Source of the DNA: BS750m-G69 sp964441235
GTDB lineage: Bacteria; Fidelibacterota; UBA2242
Reading direction: 5' to 3'
Length of the DNA stretch: 64,000 bases
NCBI GenBank assembly: GCA_964441235.1
Contig: CAYTUQ010000006.1
Span: 1 to 64,000, forward strand
Shown here: in pieces, positions 33,345 to 44,091 of the stretch
Numbering within the stretch: position 1 is the first letter of the stretch
How the letters are laid out: the number at the start of each line of letters is the position of its first letter
Notes under the pieces: generated by a model
What the model saw: the letters and a program-made list of their open reading frames with translations, nothing else
Databases searched by the model: none
Told to the model about the DNA's origin: nothing
Program-made: the position numbers and the translations under genes

Positions 33345-35627
33345 ATGAAAAAAAATAATTTGGTCTCTCGAAAACTCGTTATCTTCTTCGTGCTTTTACC
33401 CCTCTATTTAATTGCTCAGAATGTTTCAAGAAATCAAAATCATAGTCCACTATCAAAAGTTTCAGCTGATGATTACAATAAATACACGAAAGTTGGTCAG
33501 ATAGGTTTAACAATTACAAATTTTGGCGTCTTAGGGGAAGGATGGAATAACCCCGATCAACCTTCATGCAGATATAAACAGTATGCTGATATCGAGAAGG
33601 AGGAAATAGAACATTTCTCGTTTGCAGGACTCTGGATTGGTGGGCTTGTTAAAGGTTCAAAACGGGTTTCTACCGCAATAGTTGACGGAGTTTTTGATGT
33701 CAGTGAGGAAGGCTTCGAGTTTAGTGCAACTCCAAATCCTGCTGATACGATAAAAATAAAATCATCAATTGAAACCAGTCGTTATTTTTCACCCGATGCT
33801 GTTTCGCATGAAGATTTCATCTGCAATTACACTGATTTAAAGGAAATTTCAAATCATAACCCAATGGGATTAAGAATCCATCAGGAATCTTATGCCTGGA
33901 ATTATTCCTTTGCTGATGCATTTGTGATTATGGATTATAGTATACACAATGATTCAAAACTTATTGATCCCAAAGGATGGCCAATTAAGAATATTTACGT
34001 TGGGATATGGGTAGATGCCTCAGTAGCGAATATGAATTACACAAGTACTTATGAGCCCGGTGGTGGTTTTACATGGTATGATAATATAGATGGTTTTGAT
34101 CAGACTATTTATGACCCTTATCCTGATGATGAATATCCCGGTTATCCTCGCAATATTGCTTATCAATATGATGCTGACGGAGATAATGGCTATGCGCAAA
34201 GTTATATTGGGTTCCGCACTTTGGGTAATGAAACTGTTCCAAGAGAGTATTGGAGTTCTTATTATCGGCAATGGGTCTGGTCTAGCTCCTCGAATATGAA
34301 CTATCCTGAGTATGTAATGCCAATAGATGATATGCAGCGCTATGATTTTATGCATCAATCCGTTCCCCAGAGAATTGGAGTTGAAGGTTATAATAGCAAT
34401 GGTTATCCCGATGACCCGGATAGCTGGTTGTTTTTATTATCTACGGGACCATTTGGCAGTGAACCAGTTAGTGATACAATTGACAATGTTGTTTATGTTG
34501 ATTCCACAAACTGGGTTCTTAACCCCGGAGACTCTATAAGGGTGTCATTTGCAGTTGTTTGTGCAAGATGGGCTAATTCTTCACTGGATGATAATAATGC
34601 AAGAAGAGCTTACCTTCATGCAAATTCAGATTGGGCTCAAACTGCTTATAATGGAGAGGATATTAATGGAAATGGCGTTTTGGATATTAGTGAGGATGTA
34701 AACAACAACGGTAAACTTGACCGGTATATTTTACCTGCACCACCTCCATCGCCGCGTTTACATATTAGAGCTGATGGTAATTGTGTAACATTGTATTGGG
34801 GCAGGGAATCGGAATTGTCGAAAGACCCTCTAACGCAGCGACGTGATTTTGAAGGATACAGGATATATTCAAGAAGCAAAACTTTAACCGATAAGCCCGG
34901 TTGGACTCTTCTGGCGCAGTTCGACAAAATTGATGAATTAGGATATAACACGGGATTTGATGATATTAAAATAAAAAAAGAGGAATCCACTGTTGCTGAA
35001 ATTGTTGGTTTTGACACGTTATACAATTATCTTTATTCAATAATAGATGATGATACTATGTACTATAAAATTATTAATAGTGATACAGTATATTACCGTT
35101 TTGTAAATACAGGAATTCAAAGTGGATGGCCTGAAAGAAATGTTTATGCGGTTACGTCTTATGATAGTGGAGACCCTGCAACAGGATTGGAGAGTTTAGA
35201 GGGTAATAAAATAACTAATCTAACTTATGTAATTGCAGGTAAAACTCCCCAGACTGCAAATTTTGAGAAAAAAATAGGAGTGTATCCTAATCCGTACAAA
35301 GCACGAGCAATATGGGACGGATATGGTGAACGTGAAAGGATGATCTGGTTTTATAATCTTCCTGCTGAGGCGAAGATAAAGATATACACTCTTTCCGGCG
35401 AATTGGTAGATGAAATTCGACATAACTCTGAAACTTACTGTGGTTCTGATATTGGGAACTTGCAGGATATTTCTAAAAAAGGAAAAGTAAAATTCTCCGG
35501 TGGTGAGCATGCATGGGACCTCATTACAAAATGGGATCAAGCGATTGCCACAGGTTTGTATATATTCACCGTTGAAGATTTAAAATCAGGCGATATTCAA
35601 CGGGGTAAGTTTCTAGTGATTAAGTAA
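33345..35627 (+). CDS. Large secreted protein with FlgD-Ig-like C-terminus
   Basis: About 760 residues from the ATG at 33345; the frame is open to 33282, but the signal peptide ('RKLVIFFVLLPLYLIAQ') begins here. The body is rich in Tyr, Asp and Trp and beta-structured, with an Asp/Asn-rich calcium-binding-like segment 'DINGNGVLDISEDVNNNGKL' around residue 450. A fibronectin-like part follows ('RLHIRADGNCVTLYWGRE'). The last ~110 residues ('KIGVYPNPYKARAIWDG' ... 'GLYIFTVEDLKSGDIQRGKF') form a FlgD-Ig-like/type IX-like terminal domain. The passenger function is not recognised. It is followed after 16 bp by the next secreted-protein gene. Confidence 0.75.
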   Translation: MKKNNLVSRKLVIFFVLLPLYLIAQNVSRNQNHSPLSKVSADDYNKYTKVGQIGLTITNFGVLGEGWNNPDQPSCRYKQYADIEKEEIEHFSFAGLWIGGLVKGSKRVSTAIVDGVFDVSEEGFEFSATPNPADTIKIKSSIETSRYFSPDAVSHEDFICNYTDLKEISNHNPMGLRIHQESYAWNYSFADAFVIMDYSIHNDSKLIDPKGWPIKNIYVGIWVDASVANMNYTSTYEPGGGFTWYDNIDGFDQTIYDPYPDDEYPGYPRNIAYQYDADGDNGYAQSYIGFRTLGNETVPREYWSSYYRQWVWSSSSNMNYPEYVMPIDDMQRYDFMHQSVPQRIGVEGYNSNGYPDDPDSWLFLLSTGPFGSEPVSDTIDNVVYVDSTNWVLNPGDSIRVSFAVVCARWANSSLDDNNARRAYLHANSDWAQTAYNGEDINGNGVLDISEDVNNNGKLDRYILPAPPPSPRLHIRADGNCVTLYWGRESELSKDPLTQRRDFEGYRIYSRSKTLTDKPGWTLLAQFDKIDELGYNTGFDDIKIKKEESTVAEIVGFDTLYNYLYSIIDDDTMYYKIINSDTVYYRFVNTGIQSGWPERNVYAVTSYDSGDPATGLESLEGNKITNLTYVIAGKTPQTANFEKKIGVYPNPYKARAIWDGYGERERMIWFYNLPAEAKIKIYTLSGELVDEIRHNSETYCGSDIGNLQDISKKGKVKFSGGEHAWDLITKWDQAIATGLYIFTVEDLKSGDIQRGKFLVIK

Positions 35628-35643
35628 TTAAAAGGAGGAAAAA

Positions 35644-38244
35644 ATGAAAAGGAAATTGTTAATGTTTGCTTTTGTTGCGTTGTTCCTTTTTTCTTTTGCA
35701 TTTGCTCAAACTATTACAAGCATTGCAGATATTCAGGATACAACGGGTACAGGAAGCCCTGATTCGCCTCTTAACGGTCAGGTTGTGACTGTAAGCGGAA
35801 TTGTTACTGCTGAACTTCAGGGAGACAACAAAGCCAATGGTGGGATTTCTGATTACTATTTCTGGATCCAGGATAATGAAGCGCTATGGAGTGGAATAAA
35901 GGTTGTTTATAGCGACAGTCTTATAGCAGAGGGAGATTCTATTTCGATTTGTGGTACTGTAGAAGAAAACTATAATCAAACACAGATTAAAGATGTCACG
36001 AGTTATACACTTCATGAATCAGGATGTAAATTACCTAAAGCTTTAGAGGTGATAACAGCACAAGCTGCATCTGAACCTTATGAAGGTTGTCTTGTTTGTG
36101 TTAAAGATGTCAAGATTAGTGAAACTAATATCGGTAGTTATGGTGAATGGAGGGTAGATGATAATTCCGGTCCAATACAGATAAGTACAAGGGCAATATT
36201 TTATTACACACCGGTTCTGGATGATTCTGTAAAATCGATATCCGGAATTGTTATGTATGATTACGGTGAATACAAACTTTCTCCACGTTTAGCATACGAC
36301 ATTGTTGAAGCTGGCGAATATACGAGACTTCAGCGAATTCAACAGGTTCGGAATAGTGACCTTTTAAAAACTCCCACTGATACTGAGTCTGATATTTCTT
36401 ATCTGGATGGAGATACAATGAAAGTTAAAGGGATTGTAACTATGCCTACCGGATTAAGCTATGCGGGTGCAGGAATAAAGTTCATTTTTGGGGAACCGGG
36501 AGGAGGTCCCTGGAGTGCGATCTTATCTTATCATGCTGATTCAACTGCATATCCCGTTCTCTATGAGGGTGATGAGATTGAAATGAGCGGTTACATTGGT
36601 GAATATACTACTGCATCCAGTAATATGACTGAGTTCTGGATTACAGGCCCGATAAATATTTTAAATATCGGACAACCATTGCCTCCCGTTGATACGATTG
36701 CAACTGGTGATTTGCGTTTACCAGTTACTGCAGAGCAATGGGGTAATGTAATGATCGCCGTTAAGGATGCGTTTGTTATTGATGTAAATCCTCAATATGA
36801 GCTTTTTTCTGTTGATGATGGTACGGGTGAAATACTTATAGATGATGATTCTGATAGTCTGATAGGATATATTGATCCACCAGTTGGTGCTGTTTTTGAA
36901 TCAATTAAAGGATGGGTATACCATCATTACGGAAGTTACACCGATTCCAATACATATGTACTTGAGCCGTTGTATGTAGAAGACCTCGTTTTAGGTTCGG
37001 GACCCCCACAACTTGCAAATGTTTCCAGAAATCCTGGAGTGCCAACTTCCTCTGATCCGGTTGAGGTTTCAGTGGATGTAACAACAAATGCTACGATTGA
37101 CTCTGTAACAATTTGGTACACTATTGATGGAGGAGAGTATATACATACGGCAATGTCTTTTTTAGAGGGAGATATCTGGACCGGAACAATTCCCCAGCAA
37201 AGTGATTGTGCATGGGTAGATTATTACATTGTTGCGACAGATGATATAGGTTTGACATCAACAATGCCAGCCGATACATCTGTTCTGTTTTATAGCTATG
37301 TTGTAAGAGATGCCGGACTGACGATTTCTGATGTTCAATATACTCCGTGGTCACTTGCTGATTCCCCATTTAATGGATACGAGGTTACAGTTTCAGGTAT
37401 TGTAACTGCTGATACAGCGTTTAAGGCAAATTATGGAGCTTATGTGATTCAGGACGGTGCTGGTCCCTGGAATGGTATTTACATTTTTGGTACTGATGAT
37501 ATTCTTCTTAGAGGAGATGAAGTGCAGGTTTGGGGAACCGTTGATGACTATAATGCTGATTGGCATTTTAAGTGGGATAATAATACAGTTATTCTTGTTG
37601 ATTCTGTAAAGATTTTATCGTCGGGAAATGCAGAGCCATCGCCTGTTGTATTAACAACAGCAGAACTTTCAGGTGATTCTGAGACAGCAGAGCAATATGA
37701 AGGTGTTTTGGTAAAAGTCGCTAATGCACAGGTAACAGCAATCAATCCATACGATTGGTCAATTGATGATGGCAGTGGTCCGTGTTTGTTGGACGATGAT
37801 GCTTCAAGTATTGATGCCTGGTTTGATTCTCTTGAAGTTAATGACGTTATAAGTCAGGTAACCGGTGTATTTACGTTCAGTTTTGGTACATATAAGATTG
37901 AGGTAAGAGATATTGAAGATGTTGGTCCCATCGTAGGTATTGCTGAGGAACCAATCAATTATCCTCTTACATATAGTCTGAAACAGAACTTCCCGAATCC
38001 ATTTAACCCTGAAACAAGGATATATTTCGAAATTCCGAATCAGGAACATATTTCCATTGTTATTTACAACATTTTAGGACAGAAAATACGTAATCTTGCA
38101 ATGGATACTTACCCGGCAGGAAAGCATATTCTCAATTGGAATGGTAGAAATGATAATGGTGAACTTGTTTCAAGTGGGACATATATCGTCCGTATGAAAG
38201 CAGGTAATTATATTGATTCGAAGAAGATGTTATTGATCAGGTAA
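35644..38244 (+). CDS. Secreted multi-OB-fold protein with sorting-type C-terminus
   Basis: 866 residues with an AAAGGAGG site before the ATG and a signal peptide ending 'FSFAFA'. It contains several YhcR-like OB-fold modules recognisable by 'PLNGQVVTVSGIVTAELQG', 'WIQDNEALWSGIKV', 'EGDSISICGTVEE' and again 'PFNGYEVTVSGIVTADTAF', 'VWGTVDDYN'. An Ig-like insert lies at ~460-560. The end is a complete sorting domain: 'LKQNFPNPFNPETRIYFEIP' to 'KAGNYIDSKKMLLIR'. OB modules of this type occur in secreted nucleases, but no nuclease domain is present here, so it is more likely a binding or structural protein. Confidence 0.82.
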   Translation: MKRKLLMFAFVALFLFSFAFAQTITSIADIQDTTGTGSPDSPLNGQVVTVSGIVTAELQGDNKANGGISDYYFWIQDNEALWSGIKVVYSDSLIAEGDSISICGTVEENYNQTQIKDVTSYTLHESGCKLPKALEVITAQAASEPYEGCLVCVKDVKISETNIGSYGEWRVDDNSGPIQISTRAIFYYTPVLDDSVKSISGIVMYDYGEYKLSPRLAYDIVEAGEYTRLQRIQQVRNSDLLKTPTDTESDISYLDGDTMKVKGIVTMPTGLSYAGAGIKFIFGEPGGGPWSAILSYHADSTAYPVLYEGDEIEMSGYIGEYTTASSNMTEFWITGPINILNIGQPLPPVDTIATGDLRLPVTAEQWGNVMIAVKDAFVIDVNPQYELFSVDDGTGEILIDDDSDSLIGYIDPPVGAVFESIKGWVYHHYGSYTDSNTYVLEPLYVEDLVLGSGPPQLANVSRNPGVPTSSDPVEVSVDVTTNATIDSVTIWYTIDGGEYIHTAMSFLEGDIWTGTIPQQSDCAWVDYYIVATDDIGLTSTMPADTSVLFYSYVVRDAGLTISDVQYTPWSLADSPFNGYEVTVSGIVTADTAFKANYGAYVIQDGAGPWNGIYIFGTDDILLRGDEVQVWGTVDDYNADWHFKWDNNTVILVDSVKILSSGNAEPSPVVLTTAELSGDSETAEQYEGVLVKVANAQVTAINPYDWSIDDGSGPCLLDDDASSIDAWFDSLEVNDVISQVTGVFTFSFGTYKIEVRDIEDVGPIVGIAEEPINYPLTYSLKQNFPNPFNPETRIYFEIPNQEHISIVIYNILGQKIRNLAMDTYPAGKHILNWNGRNDNGELVSSGTYIVRMKAGNYIDSKKMLLIR

Positions 38245-38751
38245 CTTAGGTCTCGTAAAAAAAGATATTTCCTTGCTTTACATGTTTGTAGGATTTGACA
38301 ATTAAATGTAACAAGCTTTAGGTGATTCTCCCGACACGTTGGGGGGAAAGAAACATTAACCACCCCTTTTCCCCTCCTTTGTAAGGAGGGGATTGCTCAC
38401 GCAGGAGTTCCTTCGGAAAGGGGAGGTAAAGTAAATAGCAAAACTAATGACTAAAGTTTTTAATAGAAAAGGAAGAACCAAAAAGTTGTAAACTGCCTTG
38501 TAGAAGAAAGGTATATATTGGAAATCGCTTTTTTATAAGGATATGCTAAATGCTGAAATTATATTATTATCAAAAATGGAAAGAAATAAGTTTACGGTTA
38601 AAAATTTCGAAGGCAGTATAGTGTTAACTCTTATATATATGTTGAATTTTAAATATTTATTTATATGCGAAGCTTAAGTCAAGTGATAATTAAAAAATAA
38701 TCTGTGGAGAGGGGGTATTTTCTCCTTTTTCTCCACAACATCATTTTTATT
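38245..38751. repeat. Intergenic region with terminator-like palindrome
   Basis: No gene. A hairpin with 9-bp arms CCCCTCCTT (38371-38379) and AAGGAGGGG (38383-38391) could terminate or attenuate transcription, although it lacks a clean T-run; a related GGAAAGGGGAGG lies at ~38415. A second inverted repeat, TGTGGAGA (38703-38710) with TCTCCACA (38730-38737), sits in the leader of the following lipoprotein gene. Confidence 0.6.
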
Positions 38752-40326
38752 GTGAAAAGGTTGAATTACAAAAATATTTTTGTCCTTATAATATTTGTTG
38801 TTCTATGGACTTTATTTTCCTGTGATAAAATAGAAAATCCATTTCTAAAGGAAAATAAATCTAAGGGATACGAAAATCAGGCTCCCGAGACCTATCTTTT
38901 CCTTTTCTTTGAAAGCGACACATTTACTGTTCAGGATACAACCTATGATAGCGGCGAGCCGGTAATCGTAAAAGATACTATAATTACAACACTCGATACG
39001 ACATCGAGTCGTCAAGAAATCCATTGGTGGGGGGAAGACCCGGATGGTGAAGTTATTGGATATTATTATCGATGGAATTATGAAGATACACCAACTTTTA
39101 CAACGGCGGAAGCGGGAACTTTTTATGTTCCAATTCGACAGCAATATGATTTATTTGATTTTTCAGTTCAAGCTATTGATGATGACAGCTTAGTTGATCC
39201 TACTCCGGCAAGGTTAACGTTTCCTGTTTATAATACTCGCCCTCACATCGAATTTAGGTTAAAAAGTAATCCCAGTGCTCCCCCAAATAATCCAAATGTA
39301 ACAAGTTACACTTTTCCAACCCGCACTTTTGTATGGGATGCTACCGATGCTGATGGAAATGAAACTATAAAATCAATTTTATGGGCACTTGATGATACTA
39401 CAGCATGGAATGTTATTGGAAGAGATGAATATGGAATTTTAATGGATCAGTTAACCCTTACTGGTCTTAGTACAGGCCCACATATATTTTATGTGAAGGC
39501 AAAAGATATCGCCAGTGCTGAAAGCAATACTATTATGTTTCCCGATTCCATAGATGATAATGTTCCGAATCATTGGGTTGTGAAACCGGTTTCGGGAGAT
39601 GTTCTACTGGTGGATGATTATGCACTGGATCAGAAAAATGGCACAACACAGCAATTTTATGCTGATATACTTGCTGAAGTAATACAAGGAGGTGCATTTT
39701 CTATTTGGGAAATAGGTAGCTCGATGATAAAGGCAGGTATGGAATCCCCAAACATTGAAAACTCTCTTCCATATACACAAATAGACATTGAGGCGAATTT
39801 GAACTACTTTAATAAAGTCGTTTGGTTTAGTCACATGGGGAGTACTCACATCAGTGAGTCTGGATTAAGTATTACCAGATATGTGAAACAGGGTGGGAAG
39901 ATTTTTATAACTAATGGCAATGAACAGGTTCCAGATACAACATGGACTTTTACTGATCTGGACTCAGTTTATAGGCTTAATCCGAGTGGACGGCTTATGA
40001 GTGGGGTCAGGATTTTGGCTAAATTTGGAGACCAAACCGTTAATCAAAATCTTACTCTTGAAACAGGAAAATTAATTGGGAATAGAGTCTCAGCGTTAAT
40101 TCCGGGCAATACACCTGGTACAGATGCGATTTATATTATGGAGCATCCGGATAGTGCATCTGTTTCTGTGCCTTATTCAGGAACCCCATCTGTTGGTATC
40201 CGATATAAACCTGATTTTATAGAGGGTGAAAGTATATATTTTTCCTTACCTCTTAATTACTGTGATGGAAGAAATAATGTAAGAGCACTACTGGATTATA
40301 TCTTAAATGTGGAGTTTGAAGATTAG
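38752..40326 (+). CDS. Secreted lipoprotein of unknown function
   Basis: About 524 residues. The frame opens at a GTG at 38704, but that codon is buried in a hairpin, and the GTG at 38752 ('KRLNYKNIFVLIIFVVLWTL') gives a normal signal peptide with lipobox 'LFSC', after which the Cys would be lipidated. The mature part begins with Ig/FN-like repeats ('PDGEVIGYYYRWNYED', 'DATDADGNETIKSILWALDD'), then from ~290 an alpha/beta region ('GDVLLVDDYALD', 'VVWFSHMGS', 'YVKQGGKIFITNGNE') like a ThuA/glutamine-amidotransferase-type fold. Overlaps the TonB receptor gene by 20 bases, so they are co-translated. Confidence 0.8.
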   Translation: MKRLNYKNIFVLIIFVVLWTLFSCDKIENPFLKENKSKGYENQAPETYLFLFFESDTFTVQDTTYDSGEPVIVKDTIITTLDTTSSRQEIHWWGEDPDGEVIGYYYRWNYEDTPTFTTAEAGTFYVPIRQQYDLFDFSVQAIDDDSLVDPTPARLTFPVYNTRPHIEFRLKSNPSAPPNNPNVTSYTFPTRTFVWDATDADGNETIKSILWALDDTTAWNVIGRDEYGILMDQLTLTGLSTGPHIFYVKAKDIASAESNTIMFPDSIDDNVPNHWVVKPVSGDVLLVDDYALDQKNGTTQQFYADILAEVIQGGAFSIWEIGSSMIKAGMESPNIENSLPYTQIDIEANLNYFNKVVWFSHMGSTHISESGLSITRYVKQGGKIFITNGNEQVPDTTWTFTDLDSVYRLNPSGRLMSGVRILAKFGDQTVNQNLTLETGKLIGNRVSALIPGNTPGTDAIYIMEHPDSASVSVPYSGTPSVGIRYKPDFIEGESIYFSLPLNYCDGRNNVRALLDYILNVEFED

Positions 40327-43078
40327 AAAAATCCTATTTATACACTTTGCAATATTTTTAATCTATTTTACTTTAAATCCCCAAGTTTCTGCTCAAACTA
40401 CAGGTTCAATTTCTGGAAAGGTAATCGATAAAAAGACAGGTGAGGCTCTGCCTGGTGTAAATATTATCGTAAGAGGGACTTATTATGGTGCAGCGACGGA
40501 TGGAAACGGGTATTTTAAAATTAGAGGAATGACACATAATATTTATGATTTAGAAGTATCGATGATAGGTTACAAGGTTCATTTAATTACCGGGATTAAA
40601 GTGAATCCTGGTGAAACAACAAATCTTGTTGTTGAAATGGAAGAAACGGTTCTTGCATTAGGTCAGGAAGTAATAGTAGTTGGGGATCGTCCTATTTTAG
40701 AAGTGGATGAAACATCCTCTTCTGTTAAATTTAGTCGTGATGATATATCAAATAAGATAGTGGAAAATGTTCAAGATATCTTAAAGGAGCAAGTTGGAGT
40801 TGTTGAATCCGATAACCAGATACATATTCGTGGCGGCAGGGTAGATGAGAGCCAGTTTATTGTTGATGGTCTTACGTTAAAAGATCCACTTTCCGGTGCT
40901 GTTAACAAATTATATGTTAATCCTAATGCTATTGAGGAGCTGGAATTTATTTCCGGTGGATTTGGTGCTGAATACGGTCAGGCAATGTCGGGGATCATTG
41001 ACGTAAAATTGAAAGAAGGAGGTGATAAGTTTGAAGGAAGCTTATCATATAAAACTGATCAATTAAAACCTATTGGTTCAGGTTTCAATACGGATATTGC
41101 AGAATTTACACTCGGTGGAAAGGAATCAATCTCGAATTTATTTTTACAGGCAATTGGATTGAATTTACCTGGAAACATATTTTTCTTCATTAGTGGTTAT
41201 GGAAATATTACCGATACCTATTTACCAGATGCCAGTAAGCTGTATCCAAAAGAGAGATGGCAAAGGGATTTTGCACCAAGAGAGGATAACAGTTGGAGCT
41301 GGATGAGCAAACTCACATGGAAATTTACTCCTAAACATAAATTGTCTATTTCACAAAATAATTCGATTAATATCGACCAGGGATTTTATTCCTATCGAGG
41401 TTATAAGGACGAGTTTGAGCAAATACTTGACAATTATTTGACGATAACCAGAGGCTCTTATGTTACTAATCTAACCTGGACTCAAACTCTATCTTCTCGA
41501 TCTTTTTATGAAGTAAATCTGGGGAAATATCTCACTTATGAAAATTCAGCAGTTCGTGGTAAATCGTGGGATGAGTACAGTGAAACACTTGATCTTAAAC
41601 CTGTTGAATATACTAAAATAAATGAGGATGGTGATATTAGGATCAAGCAGGGAGATAAATATTGGGATAGCGGCGATGAACCTCACTGGTATGATTATTT
41701 TAGCAATAATTGGTCTATAAATTTCGACTTCAGTTATAAAACCAGATCTCGCCATAGTATTAAAGCTGGTTTTGATGCCAGGTACACAGAAATGCAAGTG
41801 ATTGATATTTTCAAACCCTGGTTAGGTAGTACCGGTTTTGGGCAGAGTTGGGATATGTATAAAGTCTACCCTAATGATGGATCGTTCTATATTCAAGATA
41901 GAATAGTGTTTGAGGGAATGATTGCTAATATTGGTATGCGTTATGATTACTGGTTTCCAGGGAAATATATTGAAGATGCAATTGATAATCCTAAGATCTA
42001 TACAATAACCTCTGCCGGTCGTAAAAAATTCAGAAATGATACATTTAATTTTTTCGGACACAGAGGTAAAGGACATCTCTCACCCAGGTTTGGAATATCT
42101 CATCCTGTAACTGATAATGATGTGCTTTATTTTAATTATGGACATTTTTCACAGCTGCCTACTTATAAATTTGTATATGCAAAGCTAAACAGTACAGCCG
42201 AAGCAACATACAGTCTTATTGGTAATCCAAACTTAAACCCAAAGACAACAGTTGCTTATGAGTTAGGTATTAAACATAGACTATCTGAGCATAGTGCTAT
42301 TGAGTTCAAAGCATATTATAAAGATATGTTTGATTATGAAACATCTCAGAAGATAACGACATTTAACCCAAAGTTGGGGCGTTACAGTCTTATTATGTAT
42401 ATAAATATGGATTATGCACGCTCTCGTGGAATAGAACTGATATATAGGCGGCGCTATGGTAGGTTCTTTTCAGGTGATTTGAATTTTTCCTATTCAATTG
42501 CTACCGGGAAGAGCTCTACTCCTAATGACAACCTTTTAGTAGAGGCTGGACGTCTTAACTCTAAACCTTTAGGGGAGAATTTTTTACGCTGGGATACTCC
42601 AACTCAATTGTCAGCAAACTTTCGAATTAAGGTGAAAGAAAAAAAACCTGTAAGACTTTTTTCAATTCCTATTCTTAATAACTGGGGAGCAAATTTTCAC
42701 CTTGAAATTCAATCAGGTAGACGATATACTCCGAGTACAATTATAGATTCCGTTTATCAGGAAGGAAAATTGTATCTAATTGGCCCCCCGCAAACAGATA
42801 AACCATATTCCAAACTTGCCGATTTGTTCTTTTTATTAGATGTAAAAATCTATAAAAATATCTTTCATAAGAATCTAAACTCAGTACGGATATTTTGTGA
42901 AGTTCAAAATGTTTTTAATAAAAAGATACCCACATTCATTAATGCATATACTGGCGAAGCCTATAATCCGGGTGAACCAATTGCTTATTATTATATAGAT
43001 AAACCTAATCCGAATTTTGATCCCAGTCGGTTTAGGAGACCAAGAACTATTTTATTGGGAGTTTCATACAAATTTTAA
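40307..43078 (+). CDS. TonB-dependent receptor with carboxypeptidase-regulatory-like N-terminal domain
   Basis: 923-residue outer-membrane beta-barrel transporter. Signal peptide, then a CarboxypepD_reg-like domain ('GSISGKVIDKKTGEALPGVN', 'ATDGNGYFKIRGM') at ~32-110, a plug domain ('QDILKEQVGVVESDNQIHIR', 'GGRVDESQFIVDGL') at ~120-230 and a barrel ending in an aromatic residue ('ILLGVSYKF'), the usual insertion signal. No partner SusD-like protein is seen, so this is not a standard Bacteroidetes polysaccharide locus. It overlaps both neighbours (20 bases upstream, 1 base downstream). Substrate unknown; energising TonB/ExbBD are elsewhere. Confidence 0.9.
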   Translation: MWSLKIRKILFIHFAIFLIYFTLNPQVSAQTTGSISGKVIDKKTGEALPGVNIIVRGTYYGAATDGNGYFKIRGMTHNIYDLEVSMIGYKVHLITGIKVNPGETTNLVVEMEETVLALGQEVIVVGDRPILEVDETSSSVKFSRDDISNKIVENVQDILKEQVGVVESDNQIHIRGGRVDESQFIVDGLTLKDPLSGAVNKLYVNPNAIEELEFISGGFGAEYGQAMSGIIDVKLKEGGDKFEGSLSYKTDQLKPIGSGFNTDIAEFTLGGKESISNLFLQAIGLNLPGNIFFFISGYGNITDTYLPDASKLYPKERWQRDFAPREDNSWSWMSKLTWKFTPKHKLSISQNNSINIDQGFYSYRGYKDEFEQILDNYLTITRGSYVTNLTWTQTLSSRSFYEVNLGKYLTYENSAVRGKSWDEYSETLDLKPVEYTKINEDGDIRIKQGDKYWDSGDEPHWYDYFSNNWSINFDFSYKTRSRHSIKAGFDARYTEMQVIDIFKPWLGSTGFGQSWDMYKVYPNDGSFYIQDRIVFEGMIANIGMRYDYWFPGKYIEDAIDNPKIYTITSAGRKKFRNDTFNFFGHRGKGHLSPRFGISHPVTDNDVLYFNYGHFSQLPTYKFVYAKLNSTAEATYSLIGNPNLNPKTTVAYELGIKHRLSEHSAIEFKAYYKDMFDYETSQKITTFNPKLGRYSLIMYINMDYARSRGIELIYRRRYGRFFSGDLNFSYSIATGKSSTPNDNLLVEAGRLNSKPLGENFLRWDTPTQLSANFRIKVKEKKPVRLFSIPILNNWGANFHLEIQSGRRYTPSTIIDSVYQEGKLYLIGPPQTDKPYSKLADLFFLLDVKIYKNIFHKNLNSVRIFCEVQNVFNKKIPTFINAYTGEAYNPGEPIAYYYIDKPNPNFDPSRFRRPRTILLGVSYKF

Positions 43079-44091
43079 TGCAAAGATTTAAAAACCTGAA
43101 TATTCTGATCCTGATTTTTGTATTATTGCTATCCTCATTTCTATATGGAGGAGATGGATTTTTCCAAATTTTAGGTGGAGAGCGAGCGGGTACATCTGTA
43201 TTTACATTTTTAAAAATTGGGGTGGGTGCCCGTGTAGCTGGTATGGCAAATGCAGGAGTAAGCTTATCTGAGGATGCTACCTCTTTATATTGGAATCCTG
43301 CTGCCGCTGCCCAAATTGATAAAAAAAATAATTTAACTGTTTCCCATACACGATGGCCTGCTGAAATAGAATATAGCTATATGGGATATATCCAACAGGT
43401 TAGTTCTAATATATTTTTTGGTATAAGTGCAGGAGCGCTTTATACTGATCCAATGGAAATTACGACTGAGTATCAACCTTATGGAACGGGAGAATATTTT
43501 AATTATGGTGACCTATTTTTAGGTTTTACTTACTCAATGAAAATGACCGATCGTTTTTCTTATGGCATTACATTTAAATATGTAGAGGAGACTCTTGCTG
43601 ATTTGAGTATGAATAATGTTTTAATGGACCTGGGGACATATTATTGGACGGGTTTTAAAACATTACGGTTCTGTGTTTCTCTTGTGAATTTTGGGACACA
43701 ATCAAGACCGGGTGGAACTTATACTAAACCATTAAAAGAAGGTGGAGAAAAGGCTGAAAAATATACACTGTTTTCACCACCAACGGAATTTCGAATTGGC
43801 TCTGCTATAGATCTATTCGAATCTTCAAATTATAAGACAATGTTGTCAATCCAACTAAACCATCCTGTTGATAATGCAGAAAATTTTGTGTTTGGTGTCG
43901 AAGAATCAATATTTGGTAGATTTTTTGTACGTGCAGGGAAAATTTTCAATCAGGAAGACCGCTCCTTCACTATGGGTGGAGGTGTCAGGCTTCCAATTGG
44001 CCCACTGGGATTTTCTGCTGATTATTCATGGTCTAATTTTGGTGTTCTGGGAGATATTCAAAAAATTCAAATGACTGTTCAATTCAGATGA
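43078..44091 (+). CDS. PorV/PorQ family outer-membrane protein
   Basis: 337 residues with a signal peptide and the family hallmark 'TFLKIGVGARVAGMANAGVS' followed by 'DATSLYWNPAAAA', then alternating beta strands to 'GFSADYSW' and 'KIQMTVQFR'. In type IX secretion, PorV works as an outer-membrane shuttle that carries sorting-domain cargo from the translocon to the attachment complex, so it fits with the many sorting-domain proteins here. The ATG shares one base with the receptor's stop, and its own end overlaps the next gene by 4 bases. Confidence 0.88.
   Translation: MQRFKNLNILILIFVLLLSSFLYGGDGFFQILGGERAGTSVFTFLKIGVGARVAGMANAGVSLSEDATSLYWNPAAAAQIDKKNNLTVSHTRWPAEIEYSYMGYIQQVSSNIFFGISAGALYTDPMEITTEYQPYGTGEYFNYGDLFLGFTYSMKMTDRFSYGITFKYVEETLADLSMNNVLMDLGTYYWTGFKTLRFCVSLVNFGTQSRPGGTYTKPLKEGGEKAEKYTLFSPPTEFRIGSAIDLFESSNYKTMLSIQLNHPVDNAENFVFGVEESIFGRFFVRAGKIFNQEDRSFTMGGGVRLPIGPLGFSADYSWSNFGVLGDIQKIQMTVQFR

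Noticed and set aside
35644..38244. Secreted nuclease call on the basis of YhcR-like OB modules
   Set aside because: No endonuclease/exonuclease/phosphatase or SNase domain can be seen in the 866 residues; only OB, Ig-like and sorting parts are present.
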